A program made the translations under genes and the position numbers. Below are positions 26,455 through 35,740 of a stretch of DNA of 64,000 bases, in pieces. Below the pieces are notes generated by a model. The model did not search any database and had not been told where the DNA came from. It worked only from the letters and a program-made list of their open reading frames with translations. Origin of the DNA: CAVPOO01 sp963707015 (lineage in GTDB: Bacteria; Pseudomonadota; Gammaproteobacteria; Thiohalobacterales; Thiohalobacteraceae); assembly GCA_963707015.1 (NCBI GenBank), contig CAVPOO010000013.1, forward strand, positions 62,001 to 126,000, in the 5' to 3' direction. Each line of letters starts with the position of its first letter. The stretch's first letter is position 1.

Positions 26455-26531
26455 GGCGGGCTGCCGGTAGTCATTTTGTCACCGGTTCCAGGCTAATTAT
26501 GAAAGTCTCCCACCTCTCGCCTTCATGCACC

Positions 26532-27530
26532 TTACTCATCCTGGCGAACCGCTGGCTGGTTGACCAGATTGCGTGGCGTGCCACGGCCAAAGGCGCGAAT
26601 GTTTTCCTCAACCTGATCAACCAGCCTTTGCCGGGCCTCGCGGCTGGCCCAGGCGACATGGGGTGTGATAATCAGATTAGGCAGAGTCAGTTCCAGCAGT
26701 GGACTGCCGTGGGCTGGCGGTTCCTCTTCCAGTACGTCGATACCGGCACCACCGAGCCTGCCTTCCTGCAAGGCATGGGCGAGGGCACGCTCATTGACTA
26801 TGCCGCCGCGTGCGGTGTTGATCAACAAGGCATCCGGTTTCAGCAAGGCCAGTTGCCTGGCATCGATCAGGTTGCGGGTCTGCTCGGTCAAGGGACAATG
26901 CAGGCTGAGAATATCTGCCTGGGGTAAGAGTTCAGCGAGCGGGTAGCGCCCCGGCTGTGGCGGTGCGCCGGGCCGTTGCGCGATCAGCAGGCGCATACCG
27001 AAGGCCTCCGCGATCCTGGCCACCGCTTGGCCGAGCTCGCCAAAACCGACAATTCCCATGGTCTTGCCAGCCAGCTCACGAACCGGAAAATCCAGAAGAC
27101 AGAACCCGCCGGCTGCTCGCCAGCGGCCTGCGCCTACGGCATTGCGGTGTTCTTCAAGACGCCGTGTGAGAGCAAGAATGAGACTGAACACATGTTCGAC
27201 CACGGAAGGTGTCGCATAGCGCCGCACATTGCAGACGGCGATTCGGCATGCGGTGGCCACGTCGAGATCGACATTGTTAACGCCGGTTGCGGCGATGCAG
27301 ATCAGCTGCAGGTCATTGGCCTGGCGCAGAGGGGTCGCGTCGAGCGGCACCTTGTTGCTCACAACGACGTTCGCCCTGCGAATGCGTTCGGCAACCGCGG
27401 TGGCGGGCGTGTGATGGAAGATCTGCCAGTCAGGCAGGCTGTCTTTGAGCCTGGAGAGATCCAGGTCACCGGGGTGCAAAGTGTCCAGATCCAGCAACAC
27501 TCCCAGCCTGAGATCATCCACGAGAGGCAT
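26532..27530 (-). CDS. D-2-hydroxyacid dehydrogenase (glycerate/hydroxypyruvate reductase-like)
   Basis: 332 residues. NAD-binding GIVGFGELGQAVARI (about 150-165), substrate-binding ATGVNNVDL, INTARGGIVNERAL, and catalytic His in TPHVAWASREARQRL. This is the HprA/SerA-type D-isomer-specific family; small length and lack of an ACT domain favour glycerate dehydrogenase over SerA. Start ATG 27528-27530 overlaps the TGA of the preceding gene as TGATG, so translation is coupled. The exact 2-hydroxyacid is uncertain. Confidence 0.9.
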   Translation of the reverse strand: MPLVDDLRLGVLLDLDTLHPGDLDLSRLKDSLPDWQIFHHTPATAVAERIRRANVVVSNKVPLDATPLRQANDLQLICIAATGVNNVDLDVATACRIAVCNVRRYATPSVVEHVFSLILALTRRLEEHRNAVGAGRWRAAGGFCLLDFPVRELAGKTMGIVGFGELGQAVARIAEAFGMRLLIAQRPGAPPQPGRYPLAELLPQADILSLHCPLTEQTRNLIDARQLALLKPDALLINTARGGIVNERALAHALQEGRLGGAGIDVLEEEPPAHGSPLLELTLPNLIITPHVAWASREARQRLVDQVEENIRAFGRGTPRNLVNQPAVRQDE

Positions 27531-27754
27531 CAGACTGTGCCGAGCATCGCCTGCTTGAGGTCTTCGTCGGCCCGCGCGCTGATGTGGACCTTGCTGACGA
27601 ACCTGGTCCGAATACCTGCGCCGTTGAGTCTGAGTATGGCCGTATCCAGGCCGACGGTAAGCTGCTGCGGGATCTCGACAGCGGCGATCTCGCGTGCCTG
27701 CAGCGGGAAGCTCGCCAGGCAAAGCAGCAACAAGCCAATGCCGGAATGTTTCAT
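27530..27754 (-). CDS. internally deleted chalcone isomerase-like protein (74 aa)
   Basis: From ATG 27752-27754: signal peptide GIGLLLLCLASFPLQARE, then the conserved start of bacterial chalcone-isomerase-like proteins (LRLNGAGIRTRFVSKVHI). The frame then jumps to SARADEDLKQAMLGTV, which matches the usual C-terminal tail of the same family. About 100 core residues are absent, in frame. Only the ends survive, so a fold-competent enzyme is unlikely. It is translationally coupled (TGATG) to the dehydrogenase and may persist as a leader for it. Family assignment rests on both termini. Confidence 0.65.
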   Translation of the reverse strand: MKHSGIGLLLLCLASFPLQAREIAAVEIPQQLTVGLDTAILRLNGAGIRTRFVSKVHISARADEDLKQAMLGTV

Positions 27755-27821
27755 TATGCCGCTCCGGTTTGGATTATGATTGCCCACAGAGTGTATCAGG
27801 TCGGGGCACAGGGGGGCATAC

Positions 27822-30800
27822 ATGACAGAATCATTGCGTGATGGGATTAGACGGGCCTACCGCTGTGATGAGCGGGAATGCCTGCAGCCCCTCGTGGAGG
27901 CGGCGCGACTCAATGAACCGGCAGCCGAAACCGTGCGGGAGCTCGCGCTGAGGATCGCGCGTGAGGCGCGCCAGCGGAGTCTCGAGCAGGGCGGTTTTGG
28001 CGCTTTGCTGCAGGAATACGACCTCTCGAGTGATGAGGGCGTTCTCCTGATGTGCCTCGCCGAGGCACTGTTGCGCATACCCGATAGCGCGACAGCTGAT
28101 CGGCTGATCCATGACAAGCTGGCACGTGGCGAATGGGATCAGCATCTGGGCCACAGCCACTCCCTGCTGGTCAATGCATCGACCTGGGGGCTGTTGCTGA
28201 CGGGGCGCGTGCTGGATCTTGGCATCCCTTCGCCGGGCGACGCGCTGGCGCGCCTGCGCAAGCTGGTGGCAAGGGCGGGTGAGACGGCGGTCCGGGTCGG
28301 CTTGCAGCAAGGCATGAGTCTCCTGGCGGGGCAGTTCGTCCTCGGCAGTGATCTTGGCGAGGCCCTAAGGAAACACACCCATCAGGCGGGTCTGCGTTAC
28401 TCCTATGACTGCCTCGGCGAAGGTGCGCGCACCGCAGCGGATGCAGCCCGCTATCTGGAGGCCTATCGCCTGGCCATCGTGACCCTGGCCGAGCACGTTG
28501 CCGATGATGATGTCCTCGCGGCACCGGGCATCTCGGTCAAGCTGTCGGCCCTGCATCCGCGCTATGAGTTCAGTCAGTCCGATCGCATCGGTTCCGAGTT
28601 GATACCCGCTGTGCGCGCGCTTGTGATTACGGCGCGTGACGCGGGTGTCGGGCTTACCATCGATGCCGAAGAGGCAGACCGTCTGGAACTCTCGCTGGAT
28701 CTGTTCGAGCAGATCTTTGTCGATCCGGCCCTGGCGGGCTGGAACGGTTTCGGGCTGGCGGTCCAGACCTATCAGAAACGCGCGCGGCCAGTGGTCGGCT
28801 GGCTCCGGCAACTGGCGAACCGGCACCGGCGGCGCATCCCGGTCCGAATCACCAAGGGTGCCTACTGGGATTCCGAGATCAAGCATGCCCAGGAGCGCGG
28901 CCTGGATAACTACCCGGTGTTCACGCGCAAGGTAGCAACTGATGTCGCCTATCTTGCCTGTGTGCGGGATGTACTGGCGGCGCGGGACAGCCTGTATGGC
29001 CAGTTTGCGACCCACAATGCCTACACGGTTGCCTATGTGCTGCAGGCGGCCGGAATGCGGCGTGACTTCGAGTTCCAGCGCCTCCACGGTATGGGTGAGG
29101 CGATGTACTCGGCGTTGAACGATGCGCTCGAACGTCAGGTTGCCTGCCGCATTTACGCGCCGATAGGCCATTACGACGAGTTGCTTCCCTACCTGGTCCG
29201 GCGCCTGCTGGAGAACGGTTCGAACACCTCCTTTGTCAACCAGCTTGGTGATGAAACACTGAGCCTTGATGAACTGGTTGCGGATCCGGTCGCACAGCTT
29301 CTCGAGGTGGACTGTACGCCGCATCCGCGCATTCCTCTGCCGGCAGATCTGTACGGTGAGCGGCGAGCCAATTCAGCCGGCGTCGATCTGAGTGATCCGC
29401 TCGCCTGGCAGCGTCTCGAGAAAGCGCTTGCGCAGGCTGCGGCGGGACACTGGTGGGCAGCCCCTCTGATCGGGGGCCGGGAGGGGACGGGTGTCAAACG
29501 TGCGATTTGCGATCCGGCGGATCCGTCACGCCAGGTGGGCAGCGTGCTCGAGGCGGATCCGGCCAGCATGGACGCGGCGATCGAGCATGCGGCGGCGTAT
29601 GCGGCCTCCTGGGACGCAACCCCGGCGCACGAACGGGCCGCCTGCCTGCAGCGTGCGGCCGATCTCTTCGAGGAGCACCGTGCTGAACTGATGGCGCTTT
29701 GTGTGCGCGAGGGCGGGCGCTGTGTTCCAGATGCCATGAACGAAGTGCGCGAAGCAGTCGATTTCTGTCGTTACTATGCGCAGCAGGCAGCCCAGGAGTT
29801 TGCTGTGCCTTGCGCCCTTCCCGGGCCGGTGGGTGAAGACAACCGGCTGGCCCTGCGTGGCCGCGGTGTCTTTCTCTGCGTCAGCCCCTGGAATTTCCCG
29901 GTGGCCATCTTTACCGGGCAGGTTGCCGCGGCGCTCGCAGCCGGCAATGCGGTGATTGCGAAACCGGCGCGGCAAACGCCACTGGTGGCGGCACAGGTGG
30001 TACAGCTGCTGCATCGGGCGGGTGTGCCCCGCGATGTGCTGCATCTGTTGCCGGGCAGCGGCGCCGCCATTGGCGAACGGTTGTTGCCGGATGCGCGCAT
30101 TGCGGGGGTTGCCTTCACGGGCTCCACGCAAACGGCGTGGAGCATACAGTCCAGACTCGCTGAACGGCGTGGTCCGATTGTGCCACTGATTGCCGAGACC
30201 GGCGGACAGAATGTCATGATTGTCGACAGCTCGGCCTTGCCCGAGCAGGTGGTCACGGATGTGATGACATCGGCCTTCAACAGTGCCGGTCAGCGCTGTT
30301 CGGCCTTGCGTGTGCTGTTCCTGCAGGAAGACATCGCCGATCGCGTGCTGGAGATGCTCGCGGGTGCCATGGATGAGCTCGTGATTGGTGATCCCATGCA
30401 ACTGGCAAGCGATGTCGGTCCCGTCATAGACGCCGCGGCGTGCGCAATGCTCGAGGCTCATGTGCAACGGATGCGCCAGGAGGCCAGGGTGATCAAGGAG
30501 CTGGCGGTCCCCGATGCATGTGGTGAAGGCAGTTTCTTCGCGCCACGCGTCTTTGAGCTCGAGCGCATTGATCAGCTCGAGGGTGAGGTGTTCGGGCCGA
30601 TTCTCCACGTGATCCGTTATCCGGCCGATGGCCTGGATGCGGTGATCGATGCAACCAACAGTACCGGTTATGGCTTGACCCTGGGTATGCACAGCCGCAT
30701 CGAATCAAGCTGGGATCGGGTATGTCAGAGAGCGCGGGTCGGCAACCTGTACATCAACCGCAATATGATCGGCGCCGTGGTCGGCGTGCAGCCCTTCGGC

Positions 30801-30929
30801 GGTGAAGGGTTGTCCGGCACCGGCCCCAAGGCCGGCGGTCCCTATTATCTGCACCGTTTTGCCACCGAACGCACCATCACCATCAATACCGCCGCGGTTG
30901 GCGGCAACCCCGAGCTGTTTTCCCTGTAG
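27822..30929 (+). CDS. putA: bifunctional proline dehydrogenase / P5C dehydrogenase PutA
   Basis: 1035 residues from ATG 27822. N-terminal proline dehydrogenase barrel (about 150-480; VRITKGAYWDSEIKHAQERG, ATHNAYTVAYV) and C-terminal aldehyde dehydrogenase (about 540-1030; VSPWNFPVAIFTGQVAAAL, catalytic Cys in FNSAGQRCSALRVL). Known: oxidises proline to glutamate using FAD then NAD, at the inner membrane. It lacks the N-terminal ribbon-helix-helix repressor domain of E. coli PutA, so it cannot self-regulate that way. putP follows convergently 178 bp downstream, giving a proline-use module. Confidence 0.97.
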   Translation: MTESLRDGIRRAYRCDERECLQPLVEAARLNEPAAETVRELALRIAREARQRSLEQGGFGALLQEYDLSSDEGVLLMCLAEALLRIPDSATADRLIHDKLARGEWDQHLGHSHSLLVNASTWGLLLTGRVLDLGIPSPGDALARLRKLVARAGETAVRVGLQQGMSLLAGQFVLGSDLGEALRKHTHQAGLRYSYDCLGEGARTAADAARYLEAYRLAIVTLAEHVADDDVLAAPGISVKLSALHPRYEFSQSDRIGSELIPAVRALVITARDAGVGLTIDAEEADRLELSLDLFEQIFVDPALAGWNGFGLAVQTYQKRARPVVGWLRQLANRHRRRIPVRITKGAYWDSEIKHAQERGLDNYPVFTRKVATDVAYLACVRDVLAARDSLYGQFATHNAYTVAYVLQAAGMRRDFEFQRLHGMGEAMYSALNDALERQVACRIYAPIGHYDELLPYLVRRLLENGSNTSFVNQLGDETLSLDELVADPVAQLLEVDCTPHPRIPLPADLYGERRANSAGVDLSDPLAWQRLEKALAQAAAGHWWAAPLIGGREGTGVKRAICDPADPSRQVGSVLEADPASMDAAIEHAAAYAASWDATPAHERAACLQRAADLFEEHRAELMALCVREGGRCVPDAMNEVREAVDFCRYYAQQAAQEFAVPCALPGPVGEDNRLALRGRGVFLCVSPWNFPVAIFTGQVAAALAAGNAVIAKPARQTPLVAAQVVQLLHRAGVPRDVLHLLPGSGAAIGERLLPDARIAGVAFTGSTQTAWSIQSRLAERRGPIVPLIAETGGQNVMIVDSSALPEQVVTDVMTSAFNSAGQRCSALRVLFLQEDIADRVLEMLAGAMDELVIGDPMQLASDVGPVIDAAACAMLEAHVQRMRQEARVIKELAVPDACGEGSFFAPRVFELERIDQLEGEVFGPILHVIRYPADGLDAVIDATNSTGYGLTLGMHSRIESSWDRVCQRARVGNLYINRNMIGAVVGVQPFGGEGLSGTGPKAGGPYYLHRFATERTITINTAAVGGNPELFSL

Positions 30930-31106
30930 GGTGCAGACCGCAGCGCCCTGGCCCGGCCACAACAATTACGGAGTTTGCGGGAGCATCCAGCAAAAAAATT
31001 CAGCGGTTGTTCCCCGATTCTTGCACGGAATCCGGAGCCATTCTCAAGGGTTGACGAGTCCTCTGGGGCGGGGCCAGGGGCCTGCAGCGAGGCGCGTGGC
31101 GGCACG

Positions 31107-32594
31107 CTACTTGTACAGGTTTTCAAACTGCTGGGTGATGTGCGCCGGTGGCCGCGGTGTGATGCAACTGAAGATAAGGATTGCGAGGCTCGAAAACAGA
31201 AATCCCGGGATGATCTCATAGAGTTCAAAGGCATCGTACGGCCCACCTTCGAGTTGCTTCCATACGATTACCGTGACCCCGCCGACAATGATGCCCATCA
31301 GGGCTCCGTAGCGGTTCATGCGTCCCCAGTACAGCGAGAACAGGATGGTCGGGCCAAAGGCCGCGCCAAATCCCGCCCAGGCATAGGCCACAAGGTCGAG
31401 TACCTTGCTTTCCGGATCTACCGCGAGACCGACCGCGATGACCGCCATGATCAGTACGGCCAGGCGGCCCATCCACACCAGTTCAGCGGGACCGGCATCG
31501 GGCCTGAGGAAGGCCTTGTAAAAGTCTTCTGACAACGCCGACGAGGCAACCAGCAGTTGCGAGTCGGCGGTACTCATGATGGCAGCCAGTATCGCGGCGA
31601 GGCAGATACCGGCGACCAGCGGATGGAAGAGCGCGGTTACCATTTCCATGAAGACCTTTTCGGTGTCTGCCCCGGTCAACGGCCTTTCCAGATAGCCAAC
31701 TGCTGTCACACCCACCAGCACGGCAGCGATGAGGGTCAGGGTTACCCAGCTTACCGCGATGGTCCGGGCGGCGGACATCTCGTGCACATGACGAATGGCC
31801 ATGAAGCGGGCGAGTATGTGCGGTTGGCCAAAGTAGCCAAGACCCCAGCCGAGCAGTGAGACGATGGCCAGGACAGTCAAGGGTCGACCATCGGCACCCG
31901 TGAGGGGGTTGAGGAGCGCCGCATTGGTGGCACGCAGTGCCTCGATGCTGGGCTGCAGGCCACCCTGCAGCTCCACAACGGCAGCCGGGACCGCAAGCAG
32001 GGCAAAGAACATGAGCCAGCCCTGGATCAGGTCGGTCCAGGACACGGCAAGGAAACCGCCCATGAAGGTGTAGATGACCACGACGAGTGCGCCGGCGACG
32101 ATGGCCATCTGGTAGTCAATTCCGAATACCGCTTCGAAGAGTTTGCCGCTGGCAACCAGGCCGGAGCTGGTATAGAAGGTGAAGAATAACAGAATGAAGA
32201 CGGCGGCAACCACGCGCAGCAGCCGTGAACCATCGGCAAAGCGTTGCTCGAAGAATTCCGGCAGCGTTACGGCATCGCCCGCCGCCTGGGTGGACAGGCG
32301 CAGCCGTGTAGCCACCAGTTTCCAGTTGAGATAGGTCCCGATCAGCAACCCCAGGGCGATCCAGCCCGCCTCGAGACCGGACACATAGGCATAGCCCGGC
32401 AGTCCCAGCAGCAGCCAGCCACTCATGTCCGACGCCTCGGCGCTGAGGGCGGTCACCCAGCGCCCGAGCTGGCGCCCACCGAGCAGGTAATCCGAGAGAT
32501 CGGCCGTGCGCAGGTAGCCGATCAGGCCGATCACTACCATCAGGATGATGTAGCCGGCAAAGGTGTAGTTGATGATCCCGGCATCGGCCATCAT
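31107..32594 (-). CDS. putP: sodium/proline symporter PutP
   Basis: 495 residues with 12-13 membrane helices, SSS family. Recognisable motifs are LGGRQLGRWVTALSAEASDMS near the N-terminus (sodium/substrate site helix), FFEQRFADGSRLLR, and LAAILAAIMSTADSQLLVASS. Known: imports proline with Na+. The start codon overlaps the Nudix gene stop (ATGATGG), so these two share a transcript. Convergent to putA, its metabolic partner. Confidence 0.95.
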   Translation of the reverse strand: MMADAGIINYTFAGYIILMVVIGLIGYLRTADLSDYLLGGRQLGRWVTALSAEASDMSGWLLLGLPGYAYVSGLEAGWIALGLLIGTYLNWKLVATRLRLSTQAAGDAVTLPEFFEQRFADGSRLLRVVAAVFILLFFTFYTSSGLVASGKLFEAVFGIDYQMAIVAGALVVVIYTFMGGFLAVSWTDLIQGWLMFFALLAVPAAVVELQGGLQPSIEALRATNAALLNPLTGADGRPLTVLAIVSLLGWGLGYFGQPHILARFMAIRHVHEMSAARTIAVSWVTLTLIAAVLVGVTAVGYLERPLTGADTEKVFMEMVTALFHPLVAGICLAAILAAIMSTADSQLLVASSALSEDFYKAFLRPDAGPAELVWMGRLAVLIMAVIAVGLAVDPESKVLDLVAYAWAGFGAAFGPTILFSLYWGRMNRYGALMGIIVGGVTVIVWKQLEGGPYDAFELYEIIPGFLFSSLAILIFSCITPRPPAHITQQFENLYK

Positions 32595-33160
32595 TGTTTG
32601 GTTTCCCGGAGGAAGCGCTCTGCGAGAAACAGTCCGATCAGGGTCTTGGCATCGCAGAGCTCACCTGACTGTATCCATGCCAGCGCCTGATTGAAGGGAA
32701 CCCAGTGAATCTCGATGATCTCGTGGGCATGGTGGTCGCTCGGGATGGATGTCAGTTCGCGTGCAAGGAAGAGGTGGATACGTTCGTCGCAGAAGCCCGG
32801 CGTGGTGATGGTAACGCCGAGCTTGTGCCAGTCGTCGGCGCGCAGTCCTGCCTCCTCCTGCAATTCGCGCAAGGCCGTTTCCTCAGGTCCCTCGCACGGG
32901 TCGATCTTGCCGGCCGGCAGTTCCCACAACCAGCCACCGGAGGCGTGACGGTATTGGCGCAGCAGACAAACCCTTTCAGCCTCATCGATCGCAACAACCG
33001 CGGCCCCCCCGGGATGGCGGACCACTTCGAGCGCCATGTGCCTGCCGCCGGGGAGCAGGACCTCTTCGATGCCCAGGCTGACGACGTCACCGGTATAGAT
33101 GGTCTTGCGCGAGGAAGACAGGTCGATCTCCGTTTCTGCACTCAGGATTTGGGGTAACAT
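32591..33160 (-). CDS. Nudix hydrolase, ADP-ribose pyrophosphatase-like
   Basis: 189 residues. The full Nudix box runs GKIDPCEGPEETALRELQEEAG (in two parts: GKIDPCE, then RELQEEAG). An upstream strand LLRQYRHASGGWLWELPAGK matches NudF/ADPRase-type enzymes. Known: hydrolyses ADP-ribose and similar nucleotide-sugars with Mg2+ in the cytoplasm. It overlaps putP by 4 bp. The link to proline metabolism is positional only. Confidence 0.92.
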   Translation of the reverse strand: MLPQILSAETEIDLSSSRKTIYTGDVVSLGIEEVLLPGGRHMALEVVRHPGGAAVVAIDEAERVCLLRQYRHASGGWLWELPAGKIDPCEGPEETALRELQEEAGLRADDWHKLGVTITTPGFCDERIHLFLARELTSIPSDHHAHEIIEIHWVPFNQALAWIQSGELCDAKTLIGLFLAERFLRETKQ

Positions 33161-33342
33161 ACACAGGCCGATGGCGTCCCCGCAAGCATCACGCGTGTGC
33201 AGGGTGCACGCCGCGGCGGGGCATCAGCCGCGTAACCCGTGGCAGGACAGCGACATTGCTGAGCTTTTCCTCCGGTGTTATTGCGGCTTCCCTGGCCATT
33301 TCCAGTTACTGGTGGAGGGTGCGGTTCACGCAGCGACAGGCT

Positions 33343-33771
33343 ATGCTGTCTGACACTCAACAACTCCGGTTCGAATGTACGCAGTGCGGGCAGTGTTGCA
33401 TCGCAGGTCCCGGCCATTATGTCTTTCTGACGCACCATGAGGCCAGCGTGATACGCGACTACCTGGGTTTGAGCGAGGGCTGGTTCCGGCGCCGTTATCT
33501 GCGGCGATTGTCCGACGGCGATCTGGTAGCCGCCTCCGAGGCCGACGGGCGCTGCGTGTTCCTCGGTGCGAACGGGCAGTGCCGGGTCTATGCGGTGCGA
33601 CCGGTGCAGTGCCGGACCTATCCGTTCTGGCCCGAGGTGCTGTGTTCAGGCACGGCCTGGGAGCAGGAGTCGAGGCGTTGTGAGGGCATCGGGCGGGGGG
33701 CCGTGGTTCCAGTGACTCGGATTCGTGCGGCGCTTGCGCGGCAGCGAGCTCACGATGCAGGCTTGGGGTAA
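33343..33771 (+). CDS. YkgJ-family cysteine-cluster protein
   Basis: 142 residues from ATG 33343; the upstream frame adds a non-homologous hydrophobic stretch. The family signature is FECTQCGQCCIAGPGHYV, followed by GRCVFLGANGQCRVYAVRPVQCRTYPFWP. Together about eight conserved cysteines fit a zinc or Fe-S site. Function of YkgJ/UPF0153 proteins is not established. Unlinked to neighbours. Confidence 0.88.
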   Translation: MLSDTQQLRFECTQCGQCCIAGPGHYVFLTHHEASVIRDYLGLSEGWFRRRYLRRLSDGDLVAASEADGRCVFLGANGQCRVYAVRPVQCRTYPFWPEVLCSGTAWEQESRRCEGIGRGAVVPVTRIRAALARQRAHDAGLG

Positions 33772-33912
33772 TCGGCGCGCAAGCCCTGCTTTGAGGTGAC
33801 CGGGCAAGCGAACATGAGTTATGGGCCTCATGTCGGAGCGTGCAGACACGGTTGATCTTAATCCTGTGTGTCATGCGTGGCCATAGTCTTGAACGGCTAC
33901 GCGGAGCGCAGC

Positions 33913-34749
33913 CTACGGTTGCAGGCAGTCATAGCAGCTTAACAACTGGCCCGCACCCTCGGGCGCATGCTCATCATAGAAGAGTGATACCAGACGCATC
34001 GCCTGCGCGGGGTGTAACTCCTGTCCCCAGGTGAAGGTATCGAAGTCCTCGCCTGCCAGCAGTTTGTGCGCGAACGTCAGATAGAGCCGGTTCAACACAT
34101 TCGCCTGCAGGAGGGTGAAAAGTACGGAGGGACCGGCAATCACGTAGATGCTGCGATAGCCCTCCGCTGCCAGAGTCTGAACAACCCGCCGACCATCGGC
34201 GGCGTGCCCTGTCCCTGCCAGGTGGATCCTGGTGCCGGCCGCTCCCAGCGCGGCGAGTTTCTCCGGATCAGCGTCTTCGCCTGTGAATATGTGCACGCTG
34301 CGATCCGCGTAGCTTGCCAGCGTGTCTACCGGAATCTCCAGGCTGGCACTGAGAATCGCGATGTCCGGCTGAGGCGACAGCCCCTGCGATCCGCGCCAGC
34401 TGTGGAGATCAGCAAATCGCTCCTGCTCGCCGACTGGCAGCAGGTCCTGCGCTTCGCCGCTCGCAAGCTGGCGAAAGTATCGGGCACTGGTGACGAGCAG
34501 GTCCGCCTGCGCGGCAAGTTCCTGGTAGAGACGCCAGTCACGTGGATTGGCGAGCGCAGCGGGGACCTGGCGGGTCGCCTTGTGGGGTGCCGGCAGGGCG
34601 ATGCGGCCATCGAGGCTGGAAATGAAATTACCATAGACGAAGGGATTCTCTGCCTCAGCCCTCCTGTGGAGTGCGTGAGCAAGATAAATGCCTTCCAGCG
34701 GCACCGAGCGACCCGGCGTGGGGTAGAGCTGCAGAAGTCCTTTGGTCAT
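33913..34749 (-). CDS. RibD C-terminal-domain reductase
   Basis: 278 residues with the RibD_C/DHFR-like fold: FVYGNFISSLDGRIAL near the N-terminus, DLLVTSARYFRQL, and YVIAGPSVLFTLLQANVLNRLYLT. This is the NADPH-dependent pyrimidine-reductase half without the N-terminal deaminase. Stand-alone copies are often of unknown substrate. No rib genes are nearby, so riboflavin synthesis is not assured. Confidence 0.85.
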   Translation of the reverse strand: MTKGLLQLYPTPGRSVPLEGIYLAHALHRRAEAENPFVYGNFISSLDGRIALPAPHKATRQVPAALANPRDWRLYQELAAQADLLVTSARYFRQLASGEAQDLLPVGEQERFADLHSWRGSQGLSPQPDIAILSASLEIPVDTLASYADRSVHIFTGEDADPEKLAALGAAGTRIHLAGTGHAADGRRVVQTLAAEGYRSIYVIAGPSVLFTLLQANVLNRLYLTFAHKLLAGEDFDTFTWGQELHPAQAMRLVSLFYDEHAPEGAGQLLSCYDCLQP

Positions 34750-35116
34750 TGCCCGGATAAGTGTGGCCGGTGTTGGTGGCCGGCCGAACGTACGGTCAGG
34801 GTTCCATTCCTAATCACAAAAGAATCGGGCTGGCTCGCAGGATGGGGCGCTGTCTGTCCTGAGACAGCTCGTGTAGCCGTATCGGCGGAAACGCGTGCAA
34901 GCTGGCATCCGCCTTTGCCTGTCCCTCCATGGTTCCCGTTGTCATCCCGAGACACCCGGCCGCCGTCGGTCTGCTCATCACTACCGAAGATAGTGCGCGG
35001 CATTTTGCCCGCGCGCTACAGCGTGCATAAGGTAATGCTATGTCATTACCGACCGCCAGTGGCCCGCAGCGGCGCACCCTGCACTTTGCAGGGTGCTGCT
35101 GAAGCGCCTGCTGCGA
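34750..35116. other. intergenic region, no recognised gene; one GC hairpin
   Basis: About 370 bp between the reductase start and the IscR-like stop. No homology recognised on either strand; a minus-strand frame here has no coding character. A 10-bp stem (35074-35083 with 35087-35096, loop CTT) lies 20 bp past the IscR-like stop but lacks a T-run. It may be a weak terminator. Confidence 0.5.
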
Positions 35117-35584
35117 TCAGGCCGCAGGACGCTGCATTCCGCCATCCTCTGTGTGTTCGGCAGATTCTCCACTGATCGGGGTTTCCTGGAGTGTAATGGC
35201 GTCAGCGAGGGTGATGCCGTCCAGGTAGTCATAGATCTGATGACTCAGTTGATCCCAGAGTATCAGACTCTGGCCACGTGGCGCTTGCATCTCGCCTTCA
35301 GCCTCTGGCCGAGAAACCTGTTTGGACGAATCATCCACCGCACGCAGTATTTCAGCGATGGAGATCTCATTGGTGCCACGGCGCAGGCAATAACCACCAC
35401 CGGGACCGCGCAGACCCGTGACCAGACCATGCTTGCGCAGTTGCGCAAAGAGTTGTTCAAGATACGATACGGAGATCGACTGCTCCGCGGAAATATCCGC
35501 CAGGGTCACGGGTCCTTCCTTGTGGTGCAACGCCAATTCCATCATCGCTGTTATGGCATAGCGACCTTTGGTTGACAGTTTCAT
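35117..35584 (-). CDS. IscR-like Rrf2 regulator lacking Fe-S ligands
   Basis: 155 residues. The N-terminal winged HTH is nearly identical to IscR: MKLSTKGRYAITAMMELALH, ISVSYLEQLFAQLRKHGL, RGPGGGYCLRRG. The IscR dimerisation helix ending is also there (HQIYDYLDGITLADAI). Known: IscR binds [2Fe-2S] through three Cys and one His between these parts. Here that stretch (about 88-112, KQVSRPEAEGEMQAPRGQ) has no Cys and no His. The protein is therefore predicted to be permanently apo. No iscSUA genes flank it. Its promoter carries an IscR type-1-like site. Confidence 0.88.
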   Translation of the reverse strand: MKLSTKGRYAITAMMELALHHKEGPVTLADISAEQSISVSYLEQLFAQLRKHGLVTGLRGPGGGYCLRRGTNEISIAEILRAVDDSSKQVSRPEAEGEMQAPRGQSLILWDQLSHQIYDYLDGITLADAITLQETPISGESAEHTEDGGMQRPAA

Positions 35585-35622
35585 GGTACACCTCTATGTA
35601 AGTTTCAGATTTATCCCGCGCT

Positions 35623-35639
35623 GTCAGGAATATCCTGAC
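35623..35639. promoter_or_regulatory. palindrome GTCAGGAATATCCTGAC in iscR-like leader
   Basis: Two 7-bp arms around ATA, 39-55 bp upstream of the IscR-like start and downstream of its predicted promoter. Position fits an operator or a 5'-UTR hairpin. Confidence 0.5.
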
Positions 35640-35653
35640 TTCCTCTACCGGAA

Positions 35654-35687
35654 ATAATAGTTATTCTTGAGTGCCATAGTCAAGAAT
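35654..35687 (-). promoter_or_regulatory. sigma-70 promoter overlapped by IscR type-1-like site
   Basis: On the minus strand: -35 TTGACT (35678-35683), 18-bp spacer, -10 TATTAT (35654-35659). A 25-bp dyad at 35663-35687, ATTCTTGACT-N5-ACTCAAGAAT, covers the -35. Its 10-5-10 layout and GACT core fit the E. coli type-1 IscR operator, which normally needs cluster-bound IscR. This predicts autorepression or control by another IscR. Confidence 0.6.
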
Positions 35688-35740
35688 TACCACGTCCTTT
35701 GTGTCAGGCAATACCAGGAAAGTCTTCAGATTGCAGGTGA

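Noticed and set aside
29526..30692. 388-residue minus-strand frame
   Set aside because: Antisense to the aldehyde dehydrogenase part of putA.
34066..35175. 369-residue plus-strand open frame
   Set aside because: Overlaps the RibD-C gene on the other strand and the intergenic gap; no recognisable motif.
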